Notes under the pieces: model-generated
What the model was told of the DNA's origin: nothing
Databases searched by the model: none
What the model saw: the letters and a program-made list of their open reading frames with translations, nothing else
DNA from: Haloferax elongans ATCC BAA-1513
GTDB lineage: Archaea > Halobacteriota > Halobacteria > Halobacteriales > Haloferacaceae
Direction of reading: 5' to 3'
DNA: 64,000 nucleotides
Assembly (NCBI RefSeq): GCF_000336755.1
Contig: NZ_AOLK01000019.1
Location: 1-64,000, forward strand
Translations under genes and position numbers: made by a program
Shown here: in pieces, positions 17,641 through 27,010 of the stretch
Numbering within the stretch: position 1 is the stretch's first letter
Layout: every line of letters starts with the position of its first letter

Positions 17641-19212
17641 ATGGTTGATATTACGAGACGGCAGACGTTGTTCGGACTCGCGACCGGCGTATCCGGTCTT
17701 GGTGGCTACTGGGCGCTCGGTGGCGACTTGGCACCCGGTGACGACGGAGCGCCCGGCGACGACCATGCGGAATCCGATACGGTCACCGTGGGGTCGCCGT
17801 GGACGCCGGATTCGCTGGACCCGGTCGTAAACGGGTGGCTCTGGCGTCGAATCAGCGTCCTCGAACCGCTGTTGACTGTCGATTACGACGCGACAGTAGC
17901 TCCCGGTCTCGCAACTGACTGGCGGCGAGTCGACGACGTGACGTGGGAATTCGACCTCCGTGAGGGCGTGACGTTCCACGATGGGACCGACCTCACGGCG
18001 AACACCGCGCTCCCCTCGCTCAGACGGGCGTTCGAGTCGAACTCGATGGCTTCCGTGCCAGTCGAATCAGTCGAGGCGGCCGACGACCAGAGAGTCGTTA
18101 TTCGGACGGACACGCCGTTTTCGCCACTCCCGGCGCACTGTACCCGAGGCCAGACGTGTCTCATTTCACCGACCGCTATCACTGACGACGGGTCGGTCAG
18201 CGAACCAATCGGAACCGGTCCCTTCCAGTTCGAACGCTGGCAACAAGGGTCCAGTATCACGGCGACGGCTACCGCCGACTACCACGGTTCGGGGCCTCGT
18301 GTCGAGACGCTCGTCTACGAGGGAATCACCGACGACCAGACACGGCGGCTGAAACTCGAGAGCGACGAGCTAGACATGGCTCGAATTCTCCCGAACGAAA
18401 CGGCCGACACGCTCGAATCACGCGACGGCCTCTCTGCTCACACGTACGAGATTCCGCGAGCCCGGTACCTCGTCTTCGATTTGGACTCGTCTCCGTTTTC
18501 GGACAGGCGCGTTCGCAGCGCAGTCATGCACGCGGTCGACCGCGACGCCATCGTCGAGAATATCCTGAGTGGCCTCGGCTCGGCGGCAGTCGGTCCGTTC
18601 CCGTCGAACATCACGGATTGGGCCGTCGACGACCTCGAACCGTACGAGTACAACCCGGACCGTGCGCGGAGTCTTCTCTCGGAGGCAGGCTGGGAACAGG
18701 ACGGTGAGACTCGAACTCGCGATGGAGAATCACTCTCTGTGTCCATCTGGACCTACAATACCCGTCCGAAACTCCCCACAATCGCACAGGTGATACAGAG
18801 ACAGCTTCAGGAGGTTGGGTTCGATGTCGAGGTCACACTCATGGAGTCGGCAACGATAAAAGAGCAGGCGAAAAGCGGCTCTTTCGACGCCGTGCTCTGG
18901 TCGAGTTCAGTACTGTGGTACCCCGACCCGGACCGACTGTCGGACTTCGTTCACTCGGAGACGGCGACGATGTTCAGCGGCTTCGAAAACGAGACGGTCG
19001 ATAGACTCCTCGAAGAGGCACGGCGCACGAGTGACCGTGACGAACGGTTCGAACGGTACGCCGAGGTCCAGCGCATCGTTCAGCGCGAGGTCCCGATTGG
19101 CTGGCTCACGTACTATACGAACGTCGTCGGAACACGCGCCGACATCGACGGCTATCGCCCGCACCCGACCGAGTCCTGCTACCATCTAGAGAACATCACA
19201 CGACAACGATGA
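17641..19212 (+). CDS. Second ABC transporter substrate-binding protein (SBP_bac_5 family)
   Basis: 523 residues, same family as the preceding gene (LREGVTFHDGTDLTANTALPS; IGTGPFQFERW), so a diverged tandem duplicate. The N-terminus has a Tat-like TRRQTLFGLATG but no clear lipobox cysteine, only Gly/Ala/Asp-rich sequence with GAPGDD repeats. This copy may be released or anchored differently. Its stop overlaps the start of the first permease (ATGA-type overlap at 19209), indicating translational coupling. Confidence 0.88.
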   Translation: MVDITRRQTLFGLATGVSGLGGYWALGGDLAPGDDGAPGDDHAESDTVTVGSPWTPDSLDPVVNGWLWRRISVLEPLLTVDYDATVAPGLATDWRRVDDVTWEFDLREGVTFHDGTDLTANTALPSLRRAFESNSMASVPVESVEAADDQRVVIRTDTPFSPLPAHCTRGQTCLISPTAITDDGSVSEPIGTGPFQFERWQQGSSITATATADYHGSGPRVETLVYEGITDDQTRRLKLESDELDMARILPNETADTLESRDGLSAHTYEIPRARYLVFDLDSSPFSDRRVRSAVMHAVDRDAIVENILSGLGSAAVGPFPSNITDWAVDDLEPYEYNPDRARSLLSEAGWEQDGETRTRDGESLSVSIWTYNTRPKLPTIAQVIQRQLQEVGFDVEVTLMESATIKEQAKSGSFDAVLWSSSVLWYPDPDRLSDFVHSETATMFSGFENETVDRLLEEARRTSDRDERFERYAEVQRIVQREVPIGWLTYYTNVVGTRADIDGYRPHPTESCYHLENITRQR

Positions 19213-20159
19213 ACGGCTGGAAACTGGCCAGACGAGTGGCGACGATGCTCGTCGTCCTCTTCGGCGTTTCGGTGCTCACCTATGGACTCATCTTCGTCAC
19301 GCCCGGTGACCCGGCGCGAACGATTCTGACCCAGCAGATGGGCGGCCAAACCCCATCACAGGAGGCGGTCGAACAGTTCCGGGTCGCGAAGGGCCTCGAC
19401 GACCCGTTCCCTGTCCAATACGCCCGCTGGGTGGAGAACGCAGTTCAGGGCGACCTCGGACAGTCGTACTACAGCGACCAGGCAGTTACCGCGATGATAG
19501 CCACGAGGCTCCCGAACACTATCGCACTCGGTGTCGCGTCGATGCTCGTCGCGGTTGCGATTGCCGTCCCAGCCGGAATCGCGAGCGCGGTCGAGCCAGG
19601 GAGTCAGACCGACTACGCCGCACAATTTGGCGCGCTCGTCGGTGTCTCGATGCCGAACTTCTGGCTCGGCTATCTGCTCATCATCGTCTGTTCGCTCTGG
19701 CTCGACCTGTTTCCCGTCGCCGGCGCGGGCGGGCTCGAATATCTGGTCTTGCCCGCGTTGACGCTGGGTTCCGGCATGGCCGCCGTCATCGCCCGGTTAG
19801 TCCGAACGGCGATGCTCGACGTGCTCGACGACGCGTACATCCGAACTGCCCGGTCGAAGGGGTTACGCGAGCGAATCGTCGTCTACAAACACGCCCTCAG
19901 GAACGCGCTCGTTCCCGTCGTGACGATTATCGGACTCCAGTTGAGTTACGTCCTCAACGGGGCTGTCGTCGTCGAGGTCGTGTTCCAACGACCGGGACTT
20001 GGGACGCTCTTGGTGGACGCGATTTTCGCACGCGACTACCCGGTCGTACAGGGGGTGACGCTGCTCATCGGCGTCATCTTCGTAGTGACGAACTTCGCGG
20101 TCGACCTGACGTACAGCCGCCTCGACCCGCGAATCGATTTCGGGGGTGAACCGACGTGA
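19209..20159 (+). CDS. ABC transporter permease, DppB/OppB type
   Basis: 316 residues, six predicted membrane helices. The N-terminal TYGLIFVTPGDPARTIL pattern and the EAA-type loop (ARSKGLRERIVVYKHALRNALVP) are typical of DppB permeases. It overlaps both neighbours by 4 bp, so the operon is tightly coupled. Confidence 0.92.
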   Translation: MNGWKLARRVATMLVVLFGVSVLTYGLIFVTPGDPARTILTQQMGGQTPSQEAVEQFRVAKGLDDPFPVQYARWVENAVQGDLGQSYYSDQAVTAMIATRLPNTIALGVASMLVAVAIAVPAGIASAVEPGSQTDYAAQFGALVGVSMPNFWLGYLLIIVCSLWLDLFPVAGAGGLEYLVLPALTLGSGMAAVIARLVRTAMLDVLDDAYIRTARSKGLRERIVVYKHALRNALVPVVTIIGLQLSYVLNGAVVVEVVFQRPGLGTLLVDAIFARDYPVVQGVTLLIGVIFVVTNFAVDLTYSRLDPRIDFGGEPT

Positions 20160-21046
20160 GCGCGACCCAATCCGACCCACAGCAACGCCCGGCCGACAGT
20201 CGGAGCCGGTTGACTGACACGATTCGGTCGAACCGCCTCGCACAGGTCGGTGTCGTCGTCGTTCTCTTGCTGGCCGTGACCGCCGTGTTCGGCCCGCTCG
20301 TGTCGCCGTACGACCCAGTCGAACAGAACCTCGCTCACCAGTTGGAACCGCCATCACCGTCCCATCCACTCGGGACCGACCAACTCGGCCGCGACGTACT
20401 CACGCGACTGCTGTATGGGGCCAGACTGTCGCTCGGAATCGCCGTCGCCGTGACGGGCGTCCGACTCGTCGTCGGGACCGCGGTCGGCCTCGTCGCGGGC
20501 TACGCAGGCGGTTGGGTCGACGAAGCGTTGATGCGACTCGTCGACACGCTGTTAGCGTTCCCCGGAATCGTGCTCGCGTTGGTCATCGCGGGCGTTCTCG
20601 GGCCGAGTCTCGTGAACGTGATGCTCGCGCTGGCTGTCGTCGGCTGGGCGTCGTACGCCAGATTAGTCCGAAGCAACGTCCTCGCACTTCGAAACCGAGA
20701 GTTCGTCACCAGCGCCAGATTGCTCGGTCGGTCCCGGACACACGTCGTCGTCCGGCACCTGATTCCGAACGTCGTCGCTCCGGTCGTGGTGCTGGCGACG
20801 CTCGATATCGGTGGCGTCATTCTCGGGACTGCAGGGCTGTCGTTCATCGGACTGGGCGCACAGCCGCCGACGCCCGAGTGGGGGACGATGCTCGCGTCGG
20901 GACGCACGTATCTCCAGCAGGCGTGGTGGCTCGTCAACGCTCCGGGCGTCTGTATCATGATTACCGTCCTCGGGTTCAACCTCCTCGGTGACAGCCTCAG
21001 AGACATGCTTTCGCCGACACAGTCGGCGCAAATGGAGCAACTCTGA
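20156..21046 (+). CDS. ABC transporter permease, DppC/OppC type
   Basis: 296 residues. The DppC signature HPLGTDQLGRDVLTRLLYGAR is at about 65-85, followed by six-helix permease sequence with EAA loop (ARLLGRSRTHVVVRHLIPN). It overlaps the first permease by 4 bp and is followed after 7 bp by the ATPase gene. The start is a GTG codon in the overlap. Confidence 0.92.
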   Translation: MSATQSDPQQRPADSRSRLTDTIRSNRLAQVGVVVVLLLAVTAVFGPLVSPYDPVEQNLAHQLEPPSPSHPLGTDQLGRDVLTRLLYGARLSLGIAVAVTGVRLVVGTAVGLVAGYAGGWVDEALMRLVDTLLAFPGIVLALVIAGVLGPSLVNVMLALAVVGWASYARLVRSNVLALRNREFVTSARLLGRSRTHVVVRHLIPNVVAPVVVLATLDIGGVILGTAGLSFIGLGAQPPTPEWGTMLASGRTYLQQAWWLVNAPGVCIMITVLGFNLLGDSLRDMLSPTQSAQMEQL

Positions 21047-21053
21047 AGCAATT

Positions 21054-22145
21054 ATGAGTGACCCATTACTCCGCGTCGAGGACCTGCAGACCCAGTACCA
21101 CACCACTCGCGGGACTGTCCACGCCGTCGACGGCGCATCGTTCACCGTCGACCGCGGCGAAATCGTCGGCATCCTCGGCGAGAGCGGGAGCGGAAAGTCC
21201 GTCACGGCGCGGTCGATTTGTCGACTCGAAGACCCGGGAAAAATCGTCGATGGGGCGGTCACGTTCGACAGGACCGACCTCACGACCGCCGACGAGTCGA
21301 CGCTTCGCCGGATTCGCGGCTCCGATATCTCGATGGTGTTTCAGGACCCGACCGAGACGCTGAATCCGGTGTCTTCCGTCGGCGAGCAGATTGCCGAGGC
21401 GGTTCGGATTCACGACACAGAAGAGCGCCAGCGACTCCTCGATTACCTCGGCGTGCCGCTGTTCCGAAACCGGTCGGCGTGGTCGGACGCACACGAACGC
21501 GCCATCGAGTTGATGGACCAGATGGATATTCCGAATCCTGAATCCCGGTCGTCCGCGTACCCACACGAGTTCTCAGGCGGGTTGCGTCAGCGTGCGGTCC
21601 TCGCCATCGCACTGGCGAGCGAGCCGTCACTTCTGATTGCCGACGAGCCGACGACGGCACTCGACACGACGACACAGGCCGACATCCTCCGACGGTTTCG
21701 TACTCTCCGAGACGAACGTGACCTCGGTATCCTCCTCATCTCTCACGATATCGGCGTCATCGCACAAACCTGTGACCGCGTCGTCGTGCTGTACGGCGGG
21801 CAAGTGATGGAATCTGGCCCGGTCGAGACCGTGCTGACCGAACCGGCGCACCCCTATACTCGAGCCCTGCTTTCGTGTTCGGTTCGAAACAGTGAGCCGG
21901 GTGAACGGGTTCGGTCGGCAGACGGTAGTCCACCAGACCCTGTTGGTGGTCACGTGGCCTGCCCGTTCGCCGACCGCTGTCAGTACGCGACGCCGACGTG
22001 TCGCGAGGGTCGCATTCCGACGACCGAACTCGACGACGGGCATCGAGTGGCCTGCGTGGAAGCACCGCTCGATGCGCCCGCCGAGTCGCCTCACCGACGG
22101 GCTCCACCGATGCCAGACGGAGGTGCAGACCGTGACTCCATCTGA
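21054..22145 (+). CDS. ABC transporter ATP-binding protein, DppD/OppD type
   Basis: 363 residues from MSDPLLRVEDLQ. Walker A GESGSGKS, signature EFSGGLRQRAVLA (LSGGQ position), Walker B LLIADEPTTALD. The oligopeptide-type C-terminal region has the CPFADRCQYATPTC cysteine cluster. The ATG at 21054, 7 bp after the permease stop, is chosen because upstream in-frame codons lie inside the permease gene. Confidence 0.92.
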   Translation: MSDPLLRVEDLQTQYHTTRGTVHAVDGASFTVDRGEIVGILGESGSGKSVTARSICRLEDPGKIVDGAVTFDRTDLTTADESTLRRIRGSDISMVFQDPTETLNPVSSVGEQIAEAVRIHDTEERQRLLDYLGVPLFRNRSAWSDAHERAIELMDQMDIPNPESRSSAYPHEFSGGLRQRAVLAIALASEPSLLIADEPTTALDTTTQADILRRFRTLRDERDLGILLISHDIGVIAQTCDRVVVLYGGQVMESGPVETVLTEPAHPYTRALLSCSVRNSEPGERVRSADGSPPDPVGGHVACPFADRCQYATPTCREGRIPTTELDDGHRVACVEAPLDAPAESPHRRAPPMPDGGADRDSI

Positions 22146-23304
22146 CGGTGCGAAGCAGCGTGTAGTGGACGAGAGTGAATCGGCGTCTGCAGCTCCGGTA
22201 CTCGAGTTGCAGAACGTCTCGAAGTCGTTCTCGGGCGACCGGTCGCTCTTGGACCGCTTGCGTGGTCGCACCTCGGCCGCGAAAGCGGTCTGTGACGCAT
22301 CGCTGGCTGTTCACAGCGGCGAGACCGTCGGTGTCGTCGGCGAGAGTGGCTGCGGAAAATCGACGCTCGCCAAACTCCTCACTGGTCAACTCACGCCGGA
22401 CTGCGGACAGGTGCTCCTTGACGGGACTCCTGCTGGTGGGCTCGCGGAGCGGTCGCCCACACAGCGCCGCCGGGTTGGCGTCGTGCTCCAGCACGTACGC
22501 GGGAGTTTCGACCCTCGGTGGTCGGTTCGTCGGTCGCTCTCGGAGGCGCTCGACGGTCCAAACCCTGCCTCTCGCTCCAACTTCGATTCTACCCTCGACG
22601 ACGTTTCCGGGTTGTTGCGTAGCGTCGACCTCTCACCGCAACTTGCCGACCGCTACCCCCGAGCACTCTCTGGCGGGCAACTCCAGCGCGTTGCGCTCGC
22701 TCGAACGCTCGCCCACGACCCCGACGTAATCGTCCTCGACGAACCCGTCTCTGGCCTCGACGTGGCGACCCAAGCGACGATTCTGAACCTGCTCGCTGAC
22801 GTTCAAAACCAGTTCGGTGTCGGATACGTGTTCATCTCTCACGACCTCGACGTCGTCCGGTATCTCGCCGATAGGGTCGCTGTCATGTACGCCGGTGAGA
22901 TTGTCGAATCGGGACCAGCAACACAGCTCTTCGACCAGCCGAATCACCCCTATACCGACGCGCTTCTCGGTGCGATTCCGAGTGACGACCCCAGAGACGA
23001 TCCACCGAACCCGCTCCACGGCGACCCTCCAGACCCAACGAATCGACCGACTGGGTGTTCGTTCCATCCGCGCTGTCCCGCGGCGACGGCGGCGTGTACC
23101 GAGCGCCGCCCCGAGTTCGAGGCGGTTGGTGGCACCCGCGTTCGGTGTCTTCATGCACCGGATGCTACGAGCGACCGCGACAGTGACGACTACCATGGTG
23201 ACGACCTCCACGGTGGCGACCACCGCAGTGACGACCACCGCAGCGACACACCCTCTGAAAGAGCGACTCACCAACCGGACGTGACCAACGCAAATCGACC
23301 ATGA
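22132..23304 (+). CDS. ABC transporter ATP-binding protein, DppF/OppF type, with His-rich tail
   Basis: 390 residues from a GTG start overlapping the end of the previous ATPase by 14 bp. Walker A GESGCGKST, signature LSGGQLQRVALA, Walker B VIVLDEPVSGLD. The oligopeptide-type CSFHPRCPAATAAC region ends near residue 335. Beyond it is an unusual tail rich in His and Asp (DDYHGDDLHGGDHRSDDHRSD), encoded by short imperfect repeats at about 23188-23250. Such a tail could bind transition metals, which would favour a nickel or metal-chelate substrate; this is inference. It ends in an ATGA overlap with the next gene. Confidence 0.9.
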   Translation: MTPSDGAKQRVVDESESASAAPVLELQNVSKSFSGDRSLLDRLRGRTSAAKAVCDASLAVHSGETVGVVGESGCGKSTLAKLLTGQLTPDCGQVLLDGTPAGGLAERSPTQRRRVGVVLQHVRGSFDPRWSVRRSLSEALDGPNPASRSNFDSTLDDVSGLLRSVDLSPQLADRYPRALSGGQLQRVALARTLAHDPDVIVLDEPVSGLDVATQATILNLLADVQNQFGVGYVFISHDLDVVRYLADRVAVMYAGEIVESGPATQLFDQPNHPYTDALLGAIPSDDPRDDPPNPLHGDPPDPTNRPTGCSFHPRCPAATAACTERRPEFEAVGGTRVRCLHAPDATSDRDSDDYHGDDLHGGDHRSDDHRSDTPSERATHQPDVTNANRP

Positions 23305-24029
23305 CTGACAGCTCCAACACTGAGACGCCAGACAGCTACGACATCGCCATCGTTGGCGGCGGGCCAGCCGGTTCGGCAGCCGGTGTCTTTCTGGCTCGCG
23401 CCGACTTCGATGTCCTGTGTTTCGACCACGGCCGCTCCGCGCTTGGGAAGTGCGCGTTCCTCGAAAACTATCTCGGCTTCCCGGCCGGTATCTCGCCAGC
23501 CGCATTTCGCAACCTGATGCACGAGCACACCGACGCGGTCGGGTGTGAACGAGTCGAAACGGCGGTCGAACGAATCTCGAAGCACCCCTCAGGTAACGGA
23601 TTTCGCGTTCACAGCCGAGATGCGGTGTTCGACGTTCGCTACGTTCTCGCGACATCGTGGGCCGAGACTGACTACCTCTCCCCACTGGGTGTCGAGACTG
23701 TACAAGAGGAACACCCGGGCGATGTCGAGGTGGTCGTGACCGACGACGACGGCGAGACCACCGTCGACGGGGTCTACGCCGCAGGTCGAATCACCGAAAC
23801 ATATCATCAGGCGCTCGTGAACGCCGGTGACGGAGCACGCGTCGCGCGGTCGATTATCGAGCGCCAGCGACCGAACTACTACAACGACTGGGTCGTTCCA
23901 GCGGGCTACTACGACCAGTTCGACAGGGCCGTTCCCGAGGGTGTCGAAGAAATCACGCACGACGAACGCCGCGAACGCGAGCAGCGTGCGACACGAGAGC
24001 TGGCTGCGTTCTTCTCTGACCGGGTGTAG
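23301..24029 (+). CDS. FAD-dependent NAD(P)/thioredoxin reductase-like protein
   Basis: 242 residues. The N-terminal dinucleotide fold IAIVGGGPAGSAAG binds FAD, and a C-terminal VDGVYAAGRITETYHQALVNAGDG segment matches the second FAD motif. The CxxC centre of thioredoxin reductases is absent and the middle NAD(P) domain is missing, so this is a short thioredoxin-reductase-like flavoprotein. The 4-bp overlap with the last ABC gene suggests it acts on the imported compound, for example by reducing a metal chelate; this is inference. It is the last gene before the CRISPR array. Confidence 0.8.
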   Translation: MTDSSNTETPDSYDIAIVGGGPAGSAAGVFLARADFDVLCFDHGRSALGKCAFLENYLGFPAGISPAAFRNLMHEHTDAVGCERVETAVERISKHPSGNGFRVHSRDAVFDVRYVLATSWAETDYLSPLGVETVQEEHPGDVEVVVTDDDGETTVDGVYAAGRITETYHQALVNAGDGARVARSIIERQRPNYYNDWVVPAGYYDQFDRAVPEGVEEITHDERREREQRATRELAAFFSDRV

Positions 24030-24082
24030 CGGGTTCGGCTGTCTCTATCGAAGGAACTCGTGTTGGTCGGTGCGTGAGTGTT

Positions 24083-25653
24083 GCTTCAACCCAACTAGGG
24101 TTCGTCTGTAACCTGTTGGCCCTGTTCACTGCGTTGTTTATCGGCATGCTTCAACCCAACTAGGGTTCGTCTGTAACCAGCCGAATCGTGTGCTCGTCAC
24201 GGCGGATGTACCGCAGGCTTCAACCCAACTAGGGTTCGTCTGTAACCGTACCCGAACTCCTCGGTCGAGCCCGTGAAGTGGCTTCAACCCAACTAGGGTT
24301 CGTCTGTAACGGGGGAATGTCCCCGATATCGGGCGTATCGAGCAAGCTTCAACCCAACTAGGGTTCGTCTGTAACGACGCTCGCCGAGGCGACCGAGACC
24401 ATCGAAGAGTTGGCTTCAACCCAACTAGGGTTCGTCTGTAACCGCACGAGGGACTAAAACATGGCAATACTACTCGACGCTTCAACCCAACTAGGGTTCG
24501 TCTGTAACGGAAGAAGCCTTCGTGCATGCCTTCTTTCGTCGTCTGGCTTCAACCCAACTAGGGTTCGTCTGTAACTAGCAGCGACACGCGAGATATCCAC
24601 GAAACACCTCATGGAAGCTTCAACCCAACTAGGGTTCGTCTGTAACGCGGACATCCCGTTGACGGTGGGGCCACCGCCCTGGAGGCTTCAACCCAACTAG
24701 GGTTCGTCTGTAACGGGACGCCTATCGGTGGCGCGCTCTCGACCCCACTCGGTGGCTTCAACCCAACTAGGGTTCGTCTGTAACTGCTCGACGAGGTGGC
24801 TTCGGAATACGACTACGGCTTCAACCCAACTAGGGTTCGTCTGTAACGTCTGTCGTCGACGGGTTTGCAGGTGCGACGGTGACTGCTTCAACCCAACTAG
24901 GGTTCGTCTGTAACTTACTGGGGATTCACTGACCAATCTCTCTGTTGTTGGCTTCAACCCAACTAGGGTTCGTCTGTAACGTCGAGTTGTCGAAGCGGTT
25001 CACCGGCTATACAGTTGCTTCAACCCAACTAGGGTTCGTCTGTAACCAACGGGGCCGATGTGCGTGAGGTCGACGTCATCCAGCTTCAACCCAACTAGGG
25101 TTCGTCTGTAACGCCACCTGGAGGCCGCCCGGTCGGCCGGGGCACATGACGCTTCAACCCAACTAGGGTTCGTCTGTAACCCGAGGAGTGCCCCGCCGTC
25201 ATCGTCCTCGTCTGCGGCCTGCTTCAACCCAACTAGGGTTCGTCTGTAACTGCATTTCGACGTTCTTTATCGACACCACGTTCTCAGCGCTTCAACCCAA
25301 CTAGGGTTCGTCTGTAACTGATTGGTCCGTCGGCAGCGGCGCTGTCGATTGGGCTTCAACCCAACTAGGGTTCGTCTGTAACAGTGATGCGCTCGTTTGC
25401 TGAGCCGGACACACTGTTCTTCAACCCAACTAGGGTTCGTCTGTAACGGCGAGTTGCATCCCGTCTGCAACGGGCTGTTGGGCTTTTCTTCAACCCAACT
25501 AGGGTTCGTCTGTAACGATAGATGTCTATTGCTTCGTCGTAATAGGTATCTGGCGGTCTTCAACCCAACTAGGGTTCGTCTGTAACACCTCAAATTCATC
25601 GTCGTCATGGACGAGTTCGACGGTCTTCAACCCAACTAGGGTTCGTCTGTAAC
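24083..25653 (-). CRISPR. CRISPR array 1, 24 repeats
   Basis: 24 copies of a 30-bp repeat starting GCTTCAACCCAACTAGG and ending GTTCGTCTGTAAC on the plus strand, with spacers of about 33-40 bp. The crRNA strand is the minus strand, with the leader at the right end. The stem AACCC/GGGTT lies in the middle. Repeats start at 24083, 24148, 24217, 24281 and so on to 25624. The four leader-proximal repeats (25418, 25487, 25557, 25624) begin TCTTC instead of GCTTC. The array lies directly downstream of the cas operon, in the same direction. Confidence 0.98.
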
Positions 25654-25750
25654 CATGGCCGATTTGGCCACCACAGCCCTTCTACGTCCTGTTCCCACTC
25701 AAGTGTTTCCGTCGACCCCCAATACCCCCCAAACCCCCGGGGGGTCGAAG
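25654..25750 (-). promoter_or_regulatory. Leader of CRISPR array 1
   Basis: About 95 bp between the newest repeat and the cas2 stop. It is nearly identical to the leader of array 2 at 38911-39006. It contains the inverted repeat GTCGACCCCC...GGGGGTCGA (25711-25748) with further C-runs in the loop. Similarity ends at the cas2 3' end, so the whole leader is compressed between cas2 and the array. Confidence 0.85.
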
Positions 25751-26017
25751 TTACAGAAACCGCGCGTCGTCAGTTGGGTCGTCTCCGATAACAGTTCGGT
25801 CGACATACTGAGCAGACCCAACGCGATAGATAATCACCGACTCCTCTGGGTTCAGCAGGGATTCAGTATGATTCCGAATCGTTTCTAAATCACCTTCGGT
25901 AACCTCGCCCTCGAAGACCGAGTTTTGCACATGAGTGAGATACTTCCGGAGAAAATTCAGCATCAATCGTGTTCGGTCTGCTCGCATGTCGTACACAACG
26001 ATGAGATACACCACAGT
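25751..26017 (-). CDS. cas2: CRISPR-associated endonuclease Cas2
   Basis: About 88 residues. The ferredoxin-like Cas2 start YLIVVYDMRADR carries the conserved Asp. Cas2 dimers bridge two Cas1 dimers during spacer acquisition. Several in-frame GTG codons (26026, 26023, 26017, 26014) could initiate; 26017 is chosen because it overlaps the cas1 stop and gives the usual length. Confidence 0.88.
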   Translation of the reverse strand, partial: TVVYLIVVYDMRADRTRLMLNFLRKYLTHVQNSVFEGEVTEGDLETIRNHTESLLNPEESVIIYRVGSAQYVDRTVIGDDPTDDARFL

Positions 26018-27009
26018 CACCACCACCGCTTGAATGGGACATACTCCTCTCCAGTGAGGAGATGCTTTTTCAGTTTGTAGGCCTCGATTCGAAGGAGATA
26101 CTGGTAGCTCACCTTCCGGTTCAATTGCGGGTGGTTAACTGTCTGCTCTAGCGTCTCCTCGAACGCTTTTGAGAACGTTTTTCGGCCACTCTCAGTCAAC
26201 AAGCAGGAATTGAGCTCCGTTTCAAAATCCGATGGTGTCAGTTGCTTCCGATTGAGAAGCCGGAAAATAACTCGGTCTGCAAGCACCGGTTTGAACACGT
26301 CTGCGATATCGAGTGCCAGTGAGTATCGGCGCTCTCCCGGTTCGTGAAGATAGCTGACGGCTGGGTCGAGGGCAGTTGCGCGAATTCCTGAGACCACATT
26401 TGCATACACGAGCGAATTCCCAAACGAAATGAGACTGTTCGCCTCGTTCGTCGGTGGGTTATAGTGCCGCCCGTTGAACACGAACCCATCCGGGAGGATA
26501 CTATCGAACGTTGAGTAGTAGGCACGCCGAGCGGTTGCCTCGACACCCATGAGTGCTTCGACAGTGTCCGTATTCTGGAGTCGATCGGCCGTCGAATCTA
26601 GTGTTTCGAGGGCCGAACCGAAGCTGTGCTCACGCGCGTCATAGTACGCGATGTTCGCTCGCATGTTGTGGATACTTCCGGCAACGAACTTCCGGGCAAT
26701 CGTCGTCCGATGTTCAGCATCGTCGTAGGCGCGTACTTGTTCGACGAGTGTCTGTCCCGATGTTTGGCCTCGGTTTGGCATAACCGACCCGGCATAGTAA
26801 TCCTTCCAGCCAAAGATGTGAATTGCCGTGCCGTGTTTGTTGAGGAACGACACAAGTCGCGTATTGTACTCAATTTGGCCGTGAAGGTAGATGGCTTCGG
26901 CCTTCTCGATTGGGAGGTATTTCTTTTCGCCGTCAAGAGTTACGAGACGGACAGTGTCGTTGTACCGTTCGAGACGCCCGTCGCTGAATATGTGGTAGTT
27001 TCGGTCCAT
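26017..27009 (-). CDS. cas1: CRISPR-associated endonuclease Cas1
   Basis: 330 residues from MDRNYHIFSDG. Metal-ligand regions of the integrase are visible: Glu in MGVEATARR, His in YLHEPGERRY and the acidic residue in LDIADVFKP. It integrates new spacers with Cas2. The ATG at 27009 lies 1 bp after the cas4 stop; upstream in-frame codons fall inside cas4. Confidence 0.95.
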   Translation of the reverse strand: MDRNYHIFSDGRLERYNDTVRLVTLDGEKKYLPIEKAEAIYLHGQIEYNTRLVSFLNKHGTAIHIFGWKDYYAGSVMPNRGQTSGQTLVEQVRAYDDAEHRTTIARKFVAGSIHNMRANIAYYDAREHSFGSALETLDSTADRLQNTDTVEALMGVEATARRAYYSTFDSILPDGFVFNGRHYNPPTNEANSLISFGNSLVYANVVSGIRATALDPAVSYLHEPGERRYSLALDIADVFKPVLADRVIFRLLNRKQLTPSDFETELNSCLLTESGRKTFSKAFEETLEQTVNHPQLNRKVSYQYLLRIEAYKLKKHLLTGEEYVPFKRWW

Positions 27010-27010
27010 C

